Origin: CAYUNT01 sp964446285
GTDB taxonomy: Bacteria; Sumerlaeota; Sumerlaeia; SLMS01; CAYUNT01
Reading direction: 5' to 3'
NCBI GenBank assembly: GCA_964446285.1
Contig: CAYUNT010000012.1
Span: 1-41,843, forward strand
DNA: 41,843 nt
In this document: in pieces, positions 8,745 through 17,768 of the stretch
How positions within the stretch are numbered: position 1 is the stretch's first letter
How the letters are laid out: every line of letters starts with the position of its first letter
Notes under the pieces: model-generated
What the model saw: only the letters and a program-made list of their open reading frames with translations
What the model was told of the DNA's origin: nothing
Database searches by the model: none
Translations under genes and position numbers: made by a program

Positions 8745-10217
8745 ATGCGAATCGCTATTGAAACATTTGGATGTTCGGCCAACGCGGCGGACGGCGATAC
8801 TTTGGCCGCTCTGCTTGAACAGGCGGGGCATGTGGTATTGGTGGAGAACGGCGAAGGCGGCGCGAAAGAAAAGGACCTAAAGGACCTGGTAATTTTGAAC
8901 ACCTGCACGGTCAAGGATGCGTCGTTTCGCTCTTTCGAACGCCGCCTGGCAGAGTTGGAGTCCGCCGGAATGCGCGTGGTCGTGGCGGGGTGCATTCCGT
9001 CGGCGCATCCGGGGCTGAAACTGTGGCGAGGGCGAGTAATTCTGGGCGTGGACAACCTTGCTGACATCGCCAAAGCCGTCGAACGGGCCGCGGCGGGCGA
9101 AGAGGCCCAATTCCTCGGGGCTGCCCCCCGTGCTGACCGCCTTGAACTGCCCTCGCGCCCCCAATGCGGCGTGATCGAGATCGTCCCCATCAGCCAGGGA
9201 TGCCTTTCGCAATGCTCATTTTGCGAAACGCGATTCGCGCGCGGACGACTGGTCTCGTATCCCATCGACTCGATTGCACGGCGGATCGAGGCGGCCCTCA
9301 ATCGCGGCGCGCGCGAGATTTGGCTTACTTCGCAAGACACGGCGGCTTACGGGCACGATGCTGGATTGCGGCTGCGCGACTTGCTTGCGCGCCTGCGCCG
9401 ACTTTATGCAGATTATCGCGCTCGCGAGGGCGAAAACGCGGATTTTCGCATCCGGCTTGGCATGGCCAATCCGCTCTATTTGCGCGATCAATGGGAGGAT
9501 GTGGCCGAGTCGCTCGCTGGGCCGCCGTTCTTCCGATTTCTTCATTTTCCGCTCCAATCGGGCAGCGACGCCGTGCTCGATCTCATGAACCGAGGCTATC
9601 GCGCGGCGGAATGGATCGAATTGTGCCAGCGCTTTCTTGCGCGCGTGCCCGATCTGACCCTCGCGACGGACATCATCGTGGGCTTCCCCGGCGAAACGGA
9701 GGAGGATTTCCGCGCCACGCTTGCGGCGCTTGAGGCCATCCGCCCGCCCGTGGTCAATCGTTCAAAATTCTGCCCCCGCCCGAACACCATGAGCGCCCGC
9801 ATGACGAAATTGCGCGTGCACGGAGCGGTGATTCACGAACGATCCGCTAGGCTGGACAAGGTCGTTCGCCGGATTGTCGATGAATCGCTCGATGCAGGCC
9901 TCGGGCGTGTGGAACACTGTCTCGTGGACCAATGCCGCCGCGCCGGATCGGTTTTGGCGCGCACCGAATCCTACCGTCCTGTGGCGATTCCCATGTCAGA
10001 AACAGAAGATTCAACGCATGGGCAGCCCGGCGCGGCGGGGGAGAGTGCGCGCCCCGCAACGCAGGGCTTGCTTGGCGGCTTTCATTATGTGGAAATTCGC
10101 GCCCGCGCGCAGTGGCATTGGATTGGCGAAATCCAGCCCGCGCCGCTTTCCCGTTCCTGCGGCTCGCTGCCGCACCGCTCCCCATCCCAAACGCCCCGGG
10201 CACCCGCTGAACAATGA
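8745..10217 (+). CDS. archaeal/eukaryotic-type tRNA-t6A37 methylthiotransferase (e-MtaB/CDKAL1 type, 490 aa)
   Basis: Radical-SAM enzyme expected to turn t6A37 of tRNAs into ms2t6A37. The UPF0004 domain starts IETFGCSANAADGD and contains LNTCTVKDAS. The radical-SAM cluster is Cys153-Cys157-Cys160 (CLSQCSFC), followed by ETRFARGRLVSYP. That last motif, and VVNRSKFCPRPNTMSARM further on, resemble the archaeal MiaB-like/CDKAL1 branch more than bacterial MiaB, YqeV or RimO. The C-terminal TRAM region is interrupted by a low-complexity insert near residue 430. An insert in the first domain, KDLKDL, is encoded by AAGGACCTAAAGGACC, the same oligonucleotide found before rimO. The ATG at 8745 has GGGGGAGG upstream. 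The gene overlaps the next by ATGA. It should not be confused with the methanol methyltransferase MtaB at 29783. Confidence 0.85.
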   Translation: MRIAIETFGCSANAADGDTLAALLEQAGHVVLVENGEGGAKEKDLKDLVILNTCTVKDASFRSFERRLAELESAGMRVVVAGCIPSAHPGLKLWRGRVILGVDNLADIAKAVERAAAGEEAQFLGAAPRADRLELPSRPQCGVIEIVPISQGCLSQCSFCETRFARGRLVSYPIDSIARRIEAALNRGAREIWLTSQDTAAYGHDAGLRLRDLLARLRRLYADYRAREGENADFRIRLGMANPLYLRDQWEDVAESLAGPPFFRFLHFPLQSGSDAVLDLMNRGYRAAEWIELCQRFLARVPDLTLATDIIVGFPGETEEDFRATLAALEAIRPPVVNRSKFCPRPNTMSARMTKLRVHGAVIHERSARLDKVVRRIVDESLDAGLGRVEHCLVDQCRRAGSVLARTESYRPVAIPMSETEDSTHGQPGAAGESARPATQGLLGGFHYVEIRARAQWHWIGEIQPAPLSRSCGSLPHRSPSQTPRAPAEQ

Positions 10218-12031
10218 CCTCTTCGCCCTTTCTATCCATCGCTCCCCGTGTTCGCCTGATAAAATCCTTCAGCCATCCCGTGCGAAACGCCGTGGCCGCC
10301 GCCCGCACCTGTTACAGCAGCCGCGGCATCGTGCGCGAGGAAAGCCTCGAAGATCGCGAGAAAACCCTCGAATTGGCCTCTTCGGTTTTTCAAGCGGGGC
10401 ACCACACCGTTTTCCAGCACGCGCATTTTCAGTTCGCCATCGAAAATGTCTCGCGCCAGTTTCTATGGTCGTTCCTGCACGCGCACCCGTTTTACAACAG
10501 CGAACAGGTCTCGCAACGCTACGTGGCCGTGCTGCCCAACGCCGTAGCCATGCCGCGCCTGCCCGCCCCGGCGCGGGCGGTGTATGAACGATGCGTGCGC
10601 CGCCAGTTCGACGACTACAAACGTCTTTGCGCCGAACTGGAGCCGGTGGTTGCCGAAGCCTATTACGAGCGGTTTTTGCGTTCGCCGAGCCAGGAAAAAC
10701 GGCACACCCAATCTATCGCGAAAAAGGCCCAGGAAGTAGCGCGCTATGTCCTGCCTGTAGCAACGCATGCGTATCTTGTTCATACTGTGTCGGCCCTGAC
10801 CGTGCTGCGCTATTACCGCCTTTCGCGCCAGATGGACGCCCCGGCGGAATCGGAACTGGTGGCGGCGCAGATGATGAAGGCGCTCATCGACCTCGACCCG
10901 GATTTCGAGGCGCTGGCTGCGCATCCGCTCGAGCCGGAATCGCTTCCCGAGTCGGCTTGGGTGCGCCAGGGGGCCGAGTTATTTGGGGCGGAGGCGCGTG
11001 TGAGCGGCGAACAGGCCGCGCGGCGCTTTGTCGAGGAATTCGACCGCGATTTCGCGCGGCTTGGTCCGCGCCGTCCGGCCGATACGCGCGCCGCCATGCG
11101 ACGCCGGGCTTTGGAAGCGCTTGCATCCCCGGATTTGTTCCCCGGCGAATTGCGCGAGGCGCTTGGTCTTTTTCAAGCGGGCGAAGACGAGGCGTCCGGC
11201 ATCGCGAAGGACGGTGGCAGCAGTGGCGGGGGAGGAGAGAAAGCGGGGGGCCATCCGCCAGATTCGCGGGAGGGCGGGGATTGGAGCGAGTTTCATCATT
11301 CGCGCCTGGTCGCCTGGCAATCGAACGCCGAACGCGTGCTGGCGCGATGCGTCCGCCAGGTGCTCGGGCTGCCCGCGCGCGCGCTGCCGGATGAAGAGGC
11401 CATCGCCCTTGTGCTTGATCCGCGGCGCAATACGCTGCTGGGCGATACGCTGAATCTCGCGACGTTGCATAAGCTTTCTCGCGCGCTTTATCATCCGCAC
11501 TACACGTTCATGAAACGCATTTCGCACACGGCCGACAGCCAGGACCAGCGCCACCGCATGTCGCCCGCGTCGCGCCCGTATCTGACGGCGCACCTGACCG
11601 GACGCCCCGATTATCTGATCCCGGCGCTGGTCGAACGCAGCCCGCGCGCCATGCAAATATACAACGAAAGCATGGAACAAACCTGGGAGGCGATTCGCTA
11701 TCTGCGCGCGCGAGGAACCGAGGAGCAGTGGACCGCTTACTTGCTGCCAAACGCCGTTCTGGTGCGGTTCACGGAGTCGTCGGACCTGCTGAATCTGCAT
11801 CACAAACACAAGATGCGGCTTTGCTATACATCGCAGGATGAAATTTGGCGGGCCACGCTGGAAGAGGCGCGCCAGATCGCACAGGTGCATCCCCGGCTCG
11901 GACGCTGGCTGCTTCCGCCGTGCGCGCTGCGGCAATTGGCGGGCGCAAAGCCGTATTGCCCCGAAGGAAGCCGGTATTGCGGCGTGCGAGTCTGGACCCT
12001 CGATCCGCATAACTACACGCGCAGGATATAG
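10214..12031 (+). CDS. tandem ThyX-like (flavin-dependent thymidylate synthase) protein (605 aa)
   Basis: Likely related to flavin-dependent thymidylate synthase, which methylates dUMP using methylenetetrahydrofolate and FADH2. Two ThyX-like halves are visible. The N-terminal half has FQHAHFQFAIENVSRQF and NSEQVSQRY, but where ThyX has RHR it reads FLHAHPFY. The C-terminal half has the complete RHR (Arg446-His447-Arg448, in DQRHRMSPASRPY) and a ThyX-like end (LLPNAVLVRFTESSDLLNL). A Gly/Ser/Glu-rich insert near residues 330-355 separates them. ThyX is normally about 220-250 aa and tetrameric, with active sites made from several subunits, so a fused pair with one degenerate half is plausible. 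Three C-terminal cysteines (CALRQL, PYCPEG, RYCGV) might bind metal. The start overlaps the upstream stop (ATGA), so translation is probably coupled. Confidence 0.75.
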   Translation: MTSSPFLSIAPRVRLIKSFSHPVRNAVAAARTCYSSRGIVREESLEDREKTLELASSVFQAGHHTVFQHAHFQFAIENVSRQFLWSFLHAHPFYNSEQVSQRYVAVLPNAVAMPRLPAPARAVYERCVRRQFDDYKRLCAELEPVVAEAYYERFLRSPSQEKRHTQSIAKKAQEVARYVLPVATHAYLVHTVSALTVLRYYRLSRQMDAPAESELVAAQMMKALIDLDPDFEALAAHPLEPESLPESAWVRQGAELFGAEARVSGEQAARRFVEEFDRDFARLGPRRPADTRAAMRRRALEALASPDLFPGELREALGLFQAGEDEASGIAKDGGSSGGGGEKAGGHPPDSREGGDWSEFHHSRLVAWQSNAERVLARCVRQVLGLPARALPDEEAIALVLDPRRNTLLGDTLNLATLHKLSRALYHPHYTFMKRISHTADSQDQRHRMSPASRPYLTAHLTGRPDYLIPALVERSPRAMQIYNESMEQTWEAIRYLRARGTEEQWTAYLLPNAVLVRFTESSDLLNLHHKHKMRLCYTSQDEIWRATLEEARQIAQVHPRLGRWLLPPCALRQLAGAKPYCPEGSRYCGVRVWTLDPHNYTRRI

Positions 12032-12060
12032 TGAGGATCATTGCGAAGAAAATAGTGAAG

Positions 12061-12153
12061 AACAGGCAGGATTTGCACGATGAACATATTAATAAATTAA
12101 CACTGCCGCCAAGAATTATTCATCACGTTCATTCTGTAAATCCTGTCTATTCC
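12061..12153. repeat. imperfect inverted repeat in the thyX-hrpB gap
   Basis: The left arm at 12061-12088 (AACAGGCAGGATTTGCACGA) and the right arm at 12121-12153, read on the minus strand (AGACAGGATTTACAGAATGA), are related. They belong to the same oligonucleotide family as the repeat at the end of der. The right arm runs up to the base before the hrpB ATG, which leaves that gene without a Shine-Dalgarno sequence. An AT-rich loop lies between the arms. Confidence 0.6.
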
Positions 12154-12154
12154 C

Positions 12155-14986
12155 ATGCATTCCTCGCTCTCCCCGCTGCCGATTGATCCGCTGATTCCGG
12201 AGATTTTGCACGCTCTCCGCGAAGAACGCCGGGCGGTTGTCGTTGCGCCGCCGGGAGCGGGCAAGACCACGCGCATTCCGCCGGCCATCGTGAAAAACGC
12301 CGTGCTGGCGCTGGATTCACCGAATGTGATCCTGCTGCAACCGCGGCGTGCGGCGGCGCGCGCGGCGGCGGCGCGCATCGCGGCGGAACAAGACTGGCAA
12401 GTGGGGGAGGAGGTCGGCTACCAAATCCGCTTCGATAATCGAACCAGCGCCCGAACGCGCCTGCATGTGCTTACGGAAGGCATTCTTACGCGCCGCATCC
12501 TTGGCGATCCGTTCCTGGAAGGCGTCGGATGCGTGATTCTCGACGAGTTCCATGAACGGAGCATTCACACCGATCTCGCGCTGGCCCTCTTGCGCGAAAT
12601 CCAAGCCACCGTAAGGGAAAATCTGGCGATTGTTGTCATGTCCGCCACAATGAATCCCGGGCCGGTCGCACAATTCCTGGCACGCGGCGAGAATGGCGGC
12701 CGCTGCCCCGCGCCGGTGTTTGAGTCGCCCGGGCGGCTTTTTCCCGTCGAGATTACGCATCTGGCCCGGCGCGCGGAAAAGCCTGCCTGGGAGGCTGCGG
12801 CGCAGTCCGTGAACGATATCCTGGACGGCCGCTCGGCGTTGCTTCCGACCGCCACGAGCGCCGCGCCGAATTCCATGTCCGATTCCGATCCAGGCCATGT
12901 CCTCGTATTTCTGCCGGGCATGGGTGAAATTCGCCGCGCCGAGGATTACCTGAAGCAAACAAAGAATCCGATAGATGCGGATATTCTTATGCTGCACAGT
13001 TCAGTGGCGTCGGAGGTCCAGGATGCAGTCCTTCGGCCTTCCGCGCGCCGCAAGGTGATCCTCGCCACAAACATCGCCGAAACCTCGCTGACCATCGATG
13101 GCGTTCGCAGTGTTGTGGATTCGGGCTTGGCGCGAGTTCCGGTTTTGGACGCGCGTCTTGGGATCGACCGTCTTGAATTGCGCCGGATCAGCCGCGCTTC
13201 CGCTGCACAACGCGCAGGCCGCGCGGGGCGCACTGCGCCGGGCCGCTGCCTCCGCCTCTGGTCGCGCGACGAAGATACCTTCCTGGCAGAATACGAGACT
13301 CCGGAAATTCACCGCATCGACTTGGCGGGGACGCTGCTTACCCTCAAGGCGTATGGCGTGCGCGATCTGGCGCGCTTCGAGTGGTTCGAGCCGCCGCGCC
13401 CCGAGGCCATGATGTGCGCCGAGCGGCTGCTTTCGCTGCTCGGGGCTGTGGATTCCCGCGGGGCGCTGACTCCGATTGGAAGGCGCATGGCGGATTTGCC
13501 GCTTCACCCGAGGCTGGCGCGGATGCTTCTTGCGGGGCGGGATGCGGGGTGGCTGCGCGAAGCCGCTTCGCTTGCAGCGCTCCTCTCGGAATCCTCCTGG
13601 CTTTCCGCTCCGCCCTCCGAACGCCGCGTCGAAGCGCGATGCGAGGCGGATTCCGACGTCATCGAGCGCCTGGAGCAAATGCAGACAATGGAAAGAAGCT
13701 CGGGCGCATTTTGTGATGGCGCAAAGGATTCACGGAGTCTGGCGGTTTCGATTGCGCGCATTCGCGACGATCTTGTTTCGATATTGTCCGCGAGCGGGCG
13801 CGAAGGCGGAATGAGGCAGAAGTCGCGAGTGCGGAGCCTCGCGATCCCAGAGGATGCCAACGCGCGCGAGCGCGAATTGCGGCGGCTTTTGCTCCATGCC
13901 TATCCGGATCGCGTGACGTTGCGCCGCGAAAACCAATCCATGCGCGGCGTAATGGTGGGGGGGCGAGGGATTTTGCTCGAACCGTCGTCAATGGTGCGCA
14001 AATCGCCATTGTTCTTGAGCATCGATCCCCGGGAACCCTCCACACCTGCGGCGGAAATAGGCGCGGGCAAAGCGAGCGGCGTCCAGAAGGCAAAACGTCC
14101 GGGCGGCGCTCGCGGATCATCGCCACGGCAGGGAGATGCCGCGGGAACGGGCGCGATGGCTGGCGAATCGCGCGTCAGCATGGCAAGCGCCATCGAGGAA
14201 TCCTGGCTCGGCGAAGTGTTTCCGCACTTGCTCGAAACGCGCATGACACATCGTTACGACCCCGAGCGCGAGAAGGTCATCAGTTCGCGCGAAATCACAT
14301 TTGCAGGACTTGTCATTCGTTCTGACGCTGTGGGACCGGGATCGGATGCGCGCGGCGCGGCGGCGGCGCTTTTCGAAGGATTGCGCGAGGGGGGCGGCCG
14401 CGGCGGCGGTTTGGAGGGCCTCTTTGCGGCGGACGAGGATGCGGCACGCTGGCTGCGGCGCGTTCGGTTTCTGGCGCGCGCCATGCCAGAACTGGGAATT
14501 CCCGTCTTCGACGCCGAGTCGCTCGGCGAAGTCCTTCGCGATGCTTGCGCGGGCTGCACGTCGCTCGAACAAGTGCGTTCGCATCTGCGCCGGCGCAATC
14601 TCGAACGCCGCCTTTCGCCTCGCCAGCGCGCCTCGCTAGACGAGCACGCTCCCGAGGCGCTGGCCGTCCCAAGCGGAAGCCGCATCCGCCTTGAATATCC
14701 AGAAAATCCCGCCGATCCGCCGGTTTTGGCCGTGCGATTGCAGGAGGTATTCGGACTGGCGGATACTCCGCGCCTTGCGGGCGGACGCATGGCCGTGCTT
14801 ATGCATTTACTCGGCCCGAACTTCCGCCCGGTGCAAGTGACACGCGACCTGCGCAACTTCTGGAACTCAACTTACCAGGATGTTCGCAAAGAGTTGCGCG
14901 CGCGTTATCCCAAACACCCCTGGCCTGAGAATCCCTGGGAATCGCCGCCCGTAGCCGTTGGCCGCAAACGCCATCCGTCGTGCTGA
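12155..14986 (+). CDS. hrpB: ATP-dependent RNA helicase HrpB (943 aa)
   Basis: DEAH-box-family helicase. The cellular target of bacterial HrpB is not firmly known. The Walker A motif APPGAGKTT lies near residue 30. The Walker B position reads DEFH (ILDEFHERS), the usual HrpB variant of DEAH, followed by SAT (VMSATMN). The C-terminal helicase half has NIAETSLTIDGVRSVVDSG and the arginine-finger region RISRASAAQRAGRAGRT. The HrpB-specific C-terminal region ends QVTRDLRNFWNSTYQDVRKELRARYPKHPWPENP (split over the last 60 residues). It is longer than typical (about 820 aa), mostly through a low-complexity insert around residues 625-670. No Shine-Dalgarno sequence precedes the ATG because a repeat arm occupies the site. 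Confidence 0.93.
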   Translation: MHSSLSPLPIDPLIPEILHALREERRAVVVAPPGAGKTTRIPPAIVKNAVLALDSPNVILLQPRRAAARAAAARIAAEQDWQVGEEVGYQIRFDNRTSARTRLHVLTEGILTRRILGDPFLEGVGCVILDEFHERSIHTDLALALLREIQATVRENLAIVVMSATMNPGPVAQFLARGENGGRCPAPVFESPGRLFPVEITHLARRAEKPAWEAAAQSVNDILDGRSALLPTATSAAPNSMSDSDPGHVLVFLPGMGEIRRAEDYLKQTKNPIDADILMLHSSVASEVQDAVLRPSARRKVILATNIAETSLTIDGVRSVVDSGLARVPVLDARLGIDRLELRRISRASAAQRAGRAGRTAPGRCLRLWSRDEDTFLAEYETPEIHRIDLAGTLLTLKAYGVRDLARFEWFEPPRPEAMMCAERLLSLLGAVDSRGALTPIGRRMADLPLHPRLARMLLAGRDAGWLREAASLAALLSESSWLSAPPSERRVEARCEADSDVIERLEQMQTMERSSGAFCDGAKDSRSLAVSIARIRDDLVSILSASGREGGMRQKSRVRSLAIPEDANARERELRRLLLHAYPDRVTLRRENQSMRGVMVGGRGILLEPSSMVRKSPLFLSIDPREPSTPAAEIGAGKASGVQKAKRPGGARGSSPRQGDAAGTGAMAGESRVSMASAIEESWLGEVFPHLLETRMTHRYDPEREKVISSREITFAGLVIRSDAVGPGSDARGAAAALFEGLREGGGRGGGLEGLFAADEDAARWLRRVRFLARAMPELGIPVFDAESLGEVLRDACAGCTSLEQVRSHLRRRNLERRLSPRQRASLDEHAPEALAVPSGSRIRLEYPENPADPPVLAVRLQEVFGLADTPRLAGGRMAVLMHLLGPNFRPVQVTRDLRNFWNSTYQDVRKELRARYPKHPWPENPWESPPVAVGRKRHPSC

Positions 14987-15215
14987 GGAGACTTGGAGTG
15001 AAACTCAATCTCGAATCGGAAGGCGCGAAAATGGAGATTTCCCTAGCCAATTGTCTCCCACTGCCCTAACCACTCAGATTTCGGAACGCACTGCCGCGTC
15101 TTCCATGCCGCGGCGAATGGCGTTTCACGGGCAAATCCTTGGACGCGACGTCCAAGCCGCCAGCAACTCCTGAACGGGATGCCCAGGCCACCGGATATAA
15201 AGGAACGCAAAACCC

Positions 15216-15743
15216 ATGCATCTTGGCGCAGCGATCAAATGGTTTTTCAAAGTCCTTGGTGAAGGCGAACCCATTCTTGCGCAGGCGGCATCCGCGGCGA
15301 AAATGGGAAAGGCCGAAGCCCCCGCTATTTCCGCCGCGCCTCCGCCGCCCGCCTTCACGCCATCGCGCGAGCCAGCCATTCAATTGCTCGGGCTTTTGCA
15401 AAAGGAAGGCCGCCTGATTGATTTTCTCATGGAAGACGTCGGCGGATTCAGCGACGCAGAGATTGGCGCTGCCGTGCGCGACATCCACGCCGGTTGCCGC
15501 CGCGCGCTGCTCGAACACGCGACGCTTAAGCCGGTCCTGGCAGAGTCGGAGGATTCACCCGTCACAGTGGCTGAGGGGTTTGATGCGTCGGCGATTCTCT
15601 TGACGGGCGAAGTGAGCGGACGCCCGCCCTACAAAGGATTTGTGCGCCACCGCGGCTGGCGCGTGGCCGATTTGCGGCTTCCGACCGTGCCGCAGAAAGC
15701 GGATGCGAGTATTGCAGCGCCCGCGGAGGTGGAAGTCCGATGA
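15216..15743 (+). CDS. DUF2760 family protein (175 aa)
   Basis: Family of unknown function (DUF2760) that is usually encoded beside an Hsp70-like gene. An N-terminal amphipathic helix and Ala/Pro-rich linker (to about residue 50) precede the conserved core. The core includes AIQLLGLLQKEGRLIDFLMED, then GFSDAEIGAAVRDIHAGCR, and ends VSGRPPYKGFVRHRGWRV. There is no signal peptide or membrane segment. The ATG has AAAGGAA about 10 bp upstream. The stop codon overlaps the Hsp70 start (ATGA), which points to co-translation and to a shared function with the chaperone-like partner. Confidence 0.85.
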   Translation: MHLGAAIKWFFKVLGEGEPILAQAASAAKMGKAEAPAISAAPPPPAFTPSREPAIQLLGLLQKEGRLIDFLMEDVGGFSDAEIGAAVRDIHAGCRRALLEHATLKPVLAESEDSPVTVAEGFDASAILLTGEVSGRPPYKGFVRHRGWRVADLRLPTVPQKADASIAAPAEVEVR

Positions 15744-17764
15744 GTTCCGCTTCTGCTTCGACTTCTTCCGCAATTTCGCCGCGCTATATTGTCGGCATCG
15801 ATCTCGGCACCTCGAACACGGCGCTCGCGTGGGTTGACACGGCAGGAATGGATGACAAGAGCGATCCGCCGCCTGTGGCGATGCTGGATATTGACCAGGT
15901 TGTTTCCGCGGGCGCGGTTGAGGCGCGGCCCCTGCTTCCATCCTCGATTTACGTGCGCGGCGAGTCGGAATTGCCCGCCGGGGCGCTGAATTTGCCCTGG
16001 CGCGCCGATCCGGGATGGTGCGCCGGGTATTTCGCCCGCGAACAGGGAGCGCGCATTCCAACGCGCCTCATCCATTCGCACAAGTCGTGGCTGTGCCATT
16101 CGGGCATCGACCGCGAGGCGCGGATTTTACCCTATCAGAGCCGCGAAGAAGATGCGAAGCGATCGCCCGTCGAAGCGGCCACGATGATTCTCGAACACTT
16201 GCGGGCCGCGTGGAATCACCGTATGGCCGGCGGCAACGCCGCGCTCGATCTCGCCGCGCAACAGGTGGTTTTGTGCGTGCCGGCTTCGTTTGACGCCGTG
16301 GCGCGCAACCTGACGATGTCCGCCGCGGAAAAAGCCGGCCTTCGCAATGTGATTCTGCTCGAAGAACCGCAGGCGGCGTTCCATGCGTGGATCGATCGCG
16401 CGGGGCGCAACTGGCGCAAACAGGCCCGCGTGGGCGACATCGCGCTTGTCGTGGATATTGGCGGCGGCACAACGGATTTTTCGCTCATCGCCGTGCGCGA
16501 CGCCGGGGGCGAACTCGAACTGCGCCGCATCGCCGTCGGCGAACACATCCTGCTGGGAGGCGACAACATGGACCTGGCGCTCGCCTACAGCGTGTCGGAG
16601 CGCCTCGAACGCGAAAAGGGCCGCAAACTCGACGCATTTCAGTTTGCGACGCTTGTCCAGCAATGCCGCGCGGCCAAGGAACATCTGTTGGACGATCCAA
16701 AAGCGGCGTCGCATCCGCTGACGCTGCTTGGGCGCGGATCAAGCGTTGTGGGCGGGACGATTCGAACGGAACTGACGCGCGAAGGATTTGACGAACTCCT
16801 GATTGACGGCTTTTTTCCGCGTTGTGCCTTGAGCGACCGCCCCGCGCAGCCGCGCCGCGCCGGATTCCGCGAGGCGGGCCTGCCCTACGCGGCCGATCCG
16901 GCGATTACGCTGCACTTGGCGCGGTTTCTCGGGCGCCAGCACGAAGCAGTTGAGGAGTTTTTCCCCGAGGCAGCGCGTGAGGGGCGTCCGCTATTGCCGA
17001 CAGCGATTCTCTTCAACGGCGGCGTGCTGCGGGCGAAGGCGCTTCAAGACCGCCTGTTCGAGGTGATTTCCTCGTGGTGCGCGGAGGCAGGCCAGGAGGC
17101 GCCGCGCATTCTGGATGGCGCTGATCTCGATCTGGCCGTTGCGCGCGGGGCGGCCTACCTCGGGCTGGCGCGCCGGGGAACGGGCGTGCGCATCCGGGGT
17201 GGATCGCCGCGCAGCTATTATATCGGCATCGAGTCCGCCGCCATGGCCGTCCCCGGAAAACGCCCGCCGCTCAAGGCAATGTGCGTGGTTCCGTTCGGGA
17301 TGGAAGAAGGCACGACGGCGGAAATCAGCGGCAAGGAAATCGATCTGTGCATCTGGACGGGTGAACCGGCTGTGTTCCGGTTTTTGAGTTCGACGACGCG
17401 CCGCCACGACCGCGGAGGCGAGTTGCACGATGTGGCAGGCGATGACTTTATCGAACACAGTCCGATCGAGACGACCTTGGGCGCGGGGCAAAATGATTCC
17501 GCCAGGGAATCCGCCGTTGCCGCCAAGGATTCTGGGACGTCCAAAGAGAAATCTGAAAAGAAATCCAAGTCCACGCCGGAGAAATCGGAGACCGCTTCCG
17601 CCGCCGCAGCAGCCTCCGCCGCCAAAAGCGAAGGCCGCCCTGTCGAGGTCGATCTGCGCAGCCACCTGACCGAAATCGGCACGCTCGATCTCTACTGCAT
17701 CGAGCGCGGCGCGAAAAACGAATGGAAGCTCGAGTTTAACGTCCGCGCCACGAGCGAGGAATAA
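15740..17764 (+). CDS. Hsp70-family (DnaK-like, non-canonical) protein (674 aa)
   Basis: The ATPase domain is clear: phosphate-1 loop IVGIDLGTSNTALAWVD (residues about 14-30), phosphate-2 loop VVDIGGGTTDFSLIAV (near 237), and the adenosine-side region FNGGVLRAKAL. It lacks a standard DnaK substrate-binding domain and lid. A shorter beta-rich C-terminal part includes YYIGIESAAMAVPGKRPP. A Lys/Ser/Ala-rich low-complexity linker (about 580-630) precedes a conserved tail starting RPVEVDLRSHLTEIGTLDLY. This layout is that of the Hsp70-like proteins found beside DUF2760, not the general chaperone DnaK. No dnaJ or grpE is near. Client and role are unknown. Confidence 0.88.
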   Translation: MSSASASTSSAISPRYIVGIDLGTSNTALAWVDTAGMDDKSDPPPVAMLDIDQVVSAGAVEARPLLPSSIYVRGESELPAGALNLPWRADPGWCAGYFAREQGARIPTRLIHSHKSWLCHSGIDREARILPYQSREEDAKRSPVEAATMILEHLRAAWNHRMAGGNAALDLAAQQVVLCVPASFDAVARNLTMSAAEKAGLRNVILLEEPQAAFHAWIDRAGRNWRKQARVGDIALVVDIGGGTTDFSLIAVRDAGGELELRRIAVGEHILLGGDNMDLALAYSVSERLEREKGRKLDAFQFATLVQQCRAAKEHLLDDPKAASHPLTLLGRGSSVVGGTIRTELTREGFDELLIDGFFPRCALSDRPAQPRRAGFREAGLPYAADPAITLHLARFLGRQHEAVEEFFPEAAREGRPLLPTAILFNGGVLRAKALQDRLFEVISSWCAEAGQEAPRILDGADLDLAVARGAAYLGLARRGTGVRIRGGSPRSYYIGIESAAMAVPGKRPPLKAMCVVPFGMEEGTTAEISGKEIDLCIWTGEPAVFRFLSSTTRRHDRGGELHDVAGDDFIEHSPIETTLGAGQNDSARESAVAAKDSGTSKEKSEKKSKSTPEKSETASAAAAASAAKSEGRPVEVDLRSHLTEIGTLDLYCIERGAKNEWKLEFNVRATSEE

Positions 17765-17768
17765 GTTC

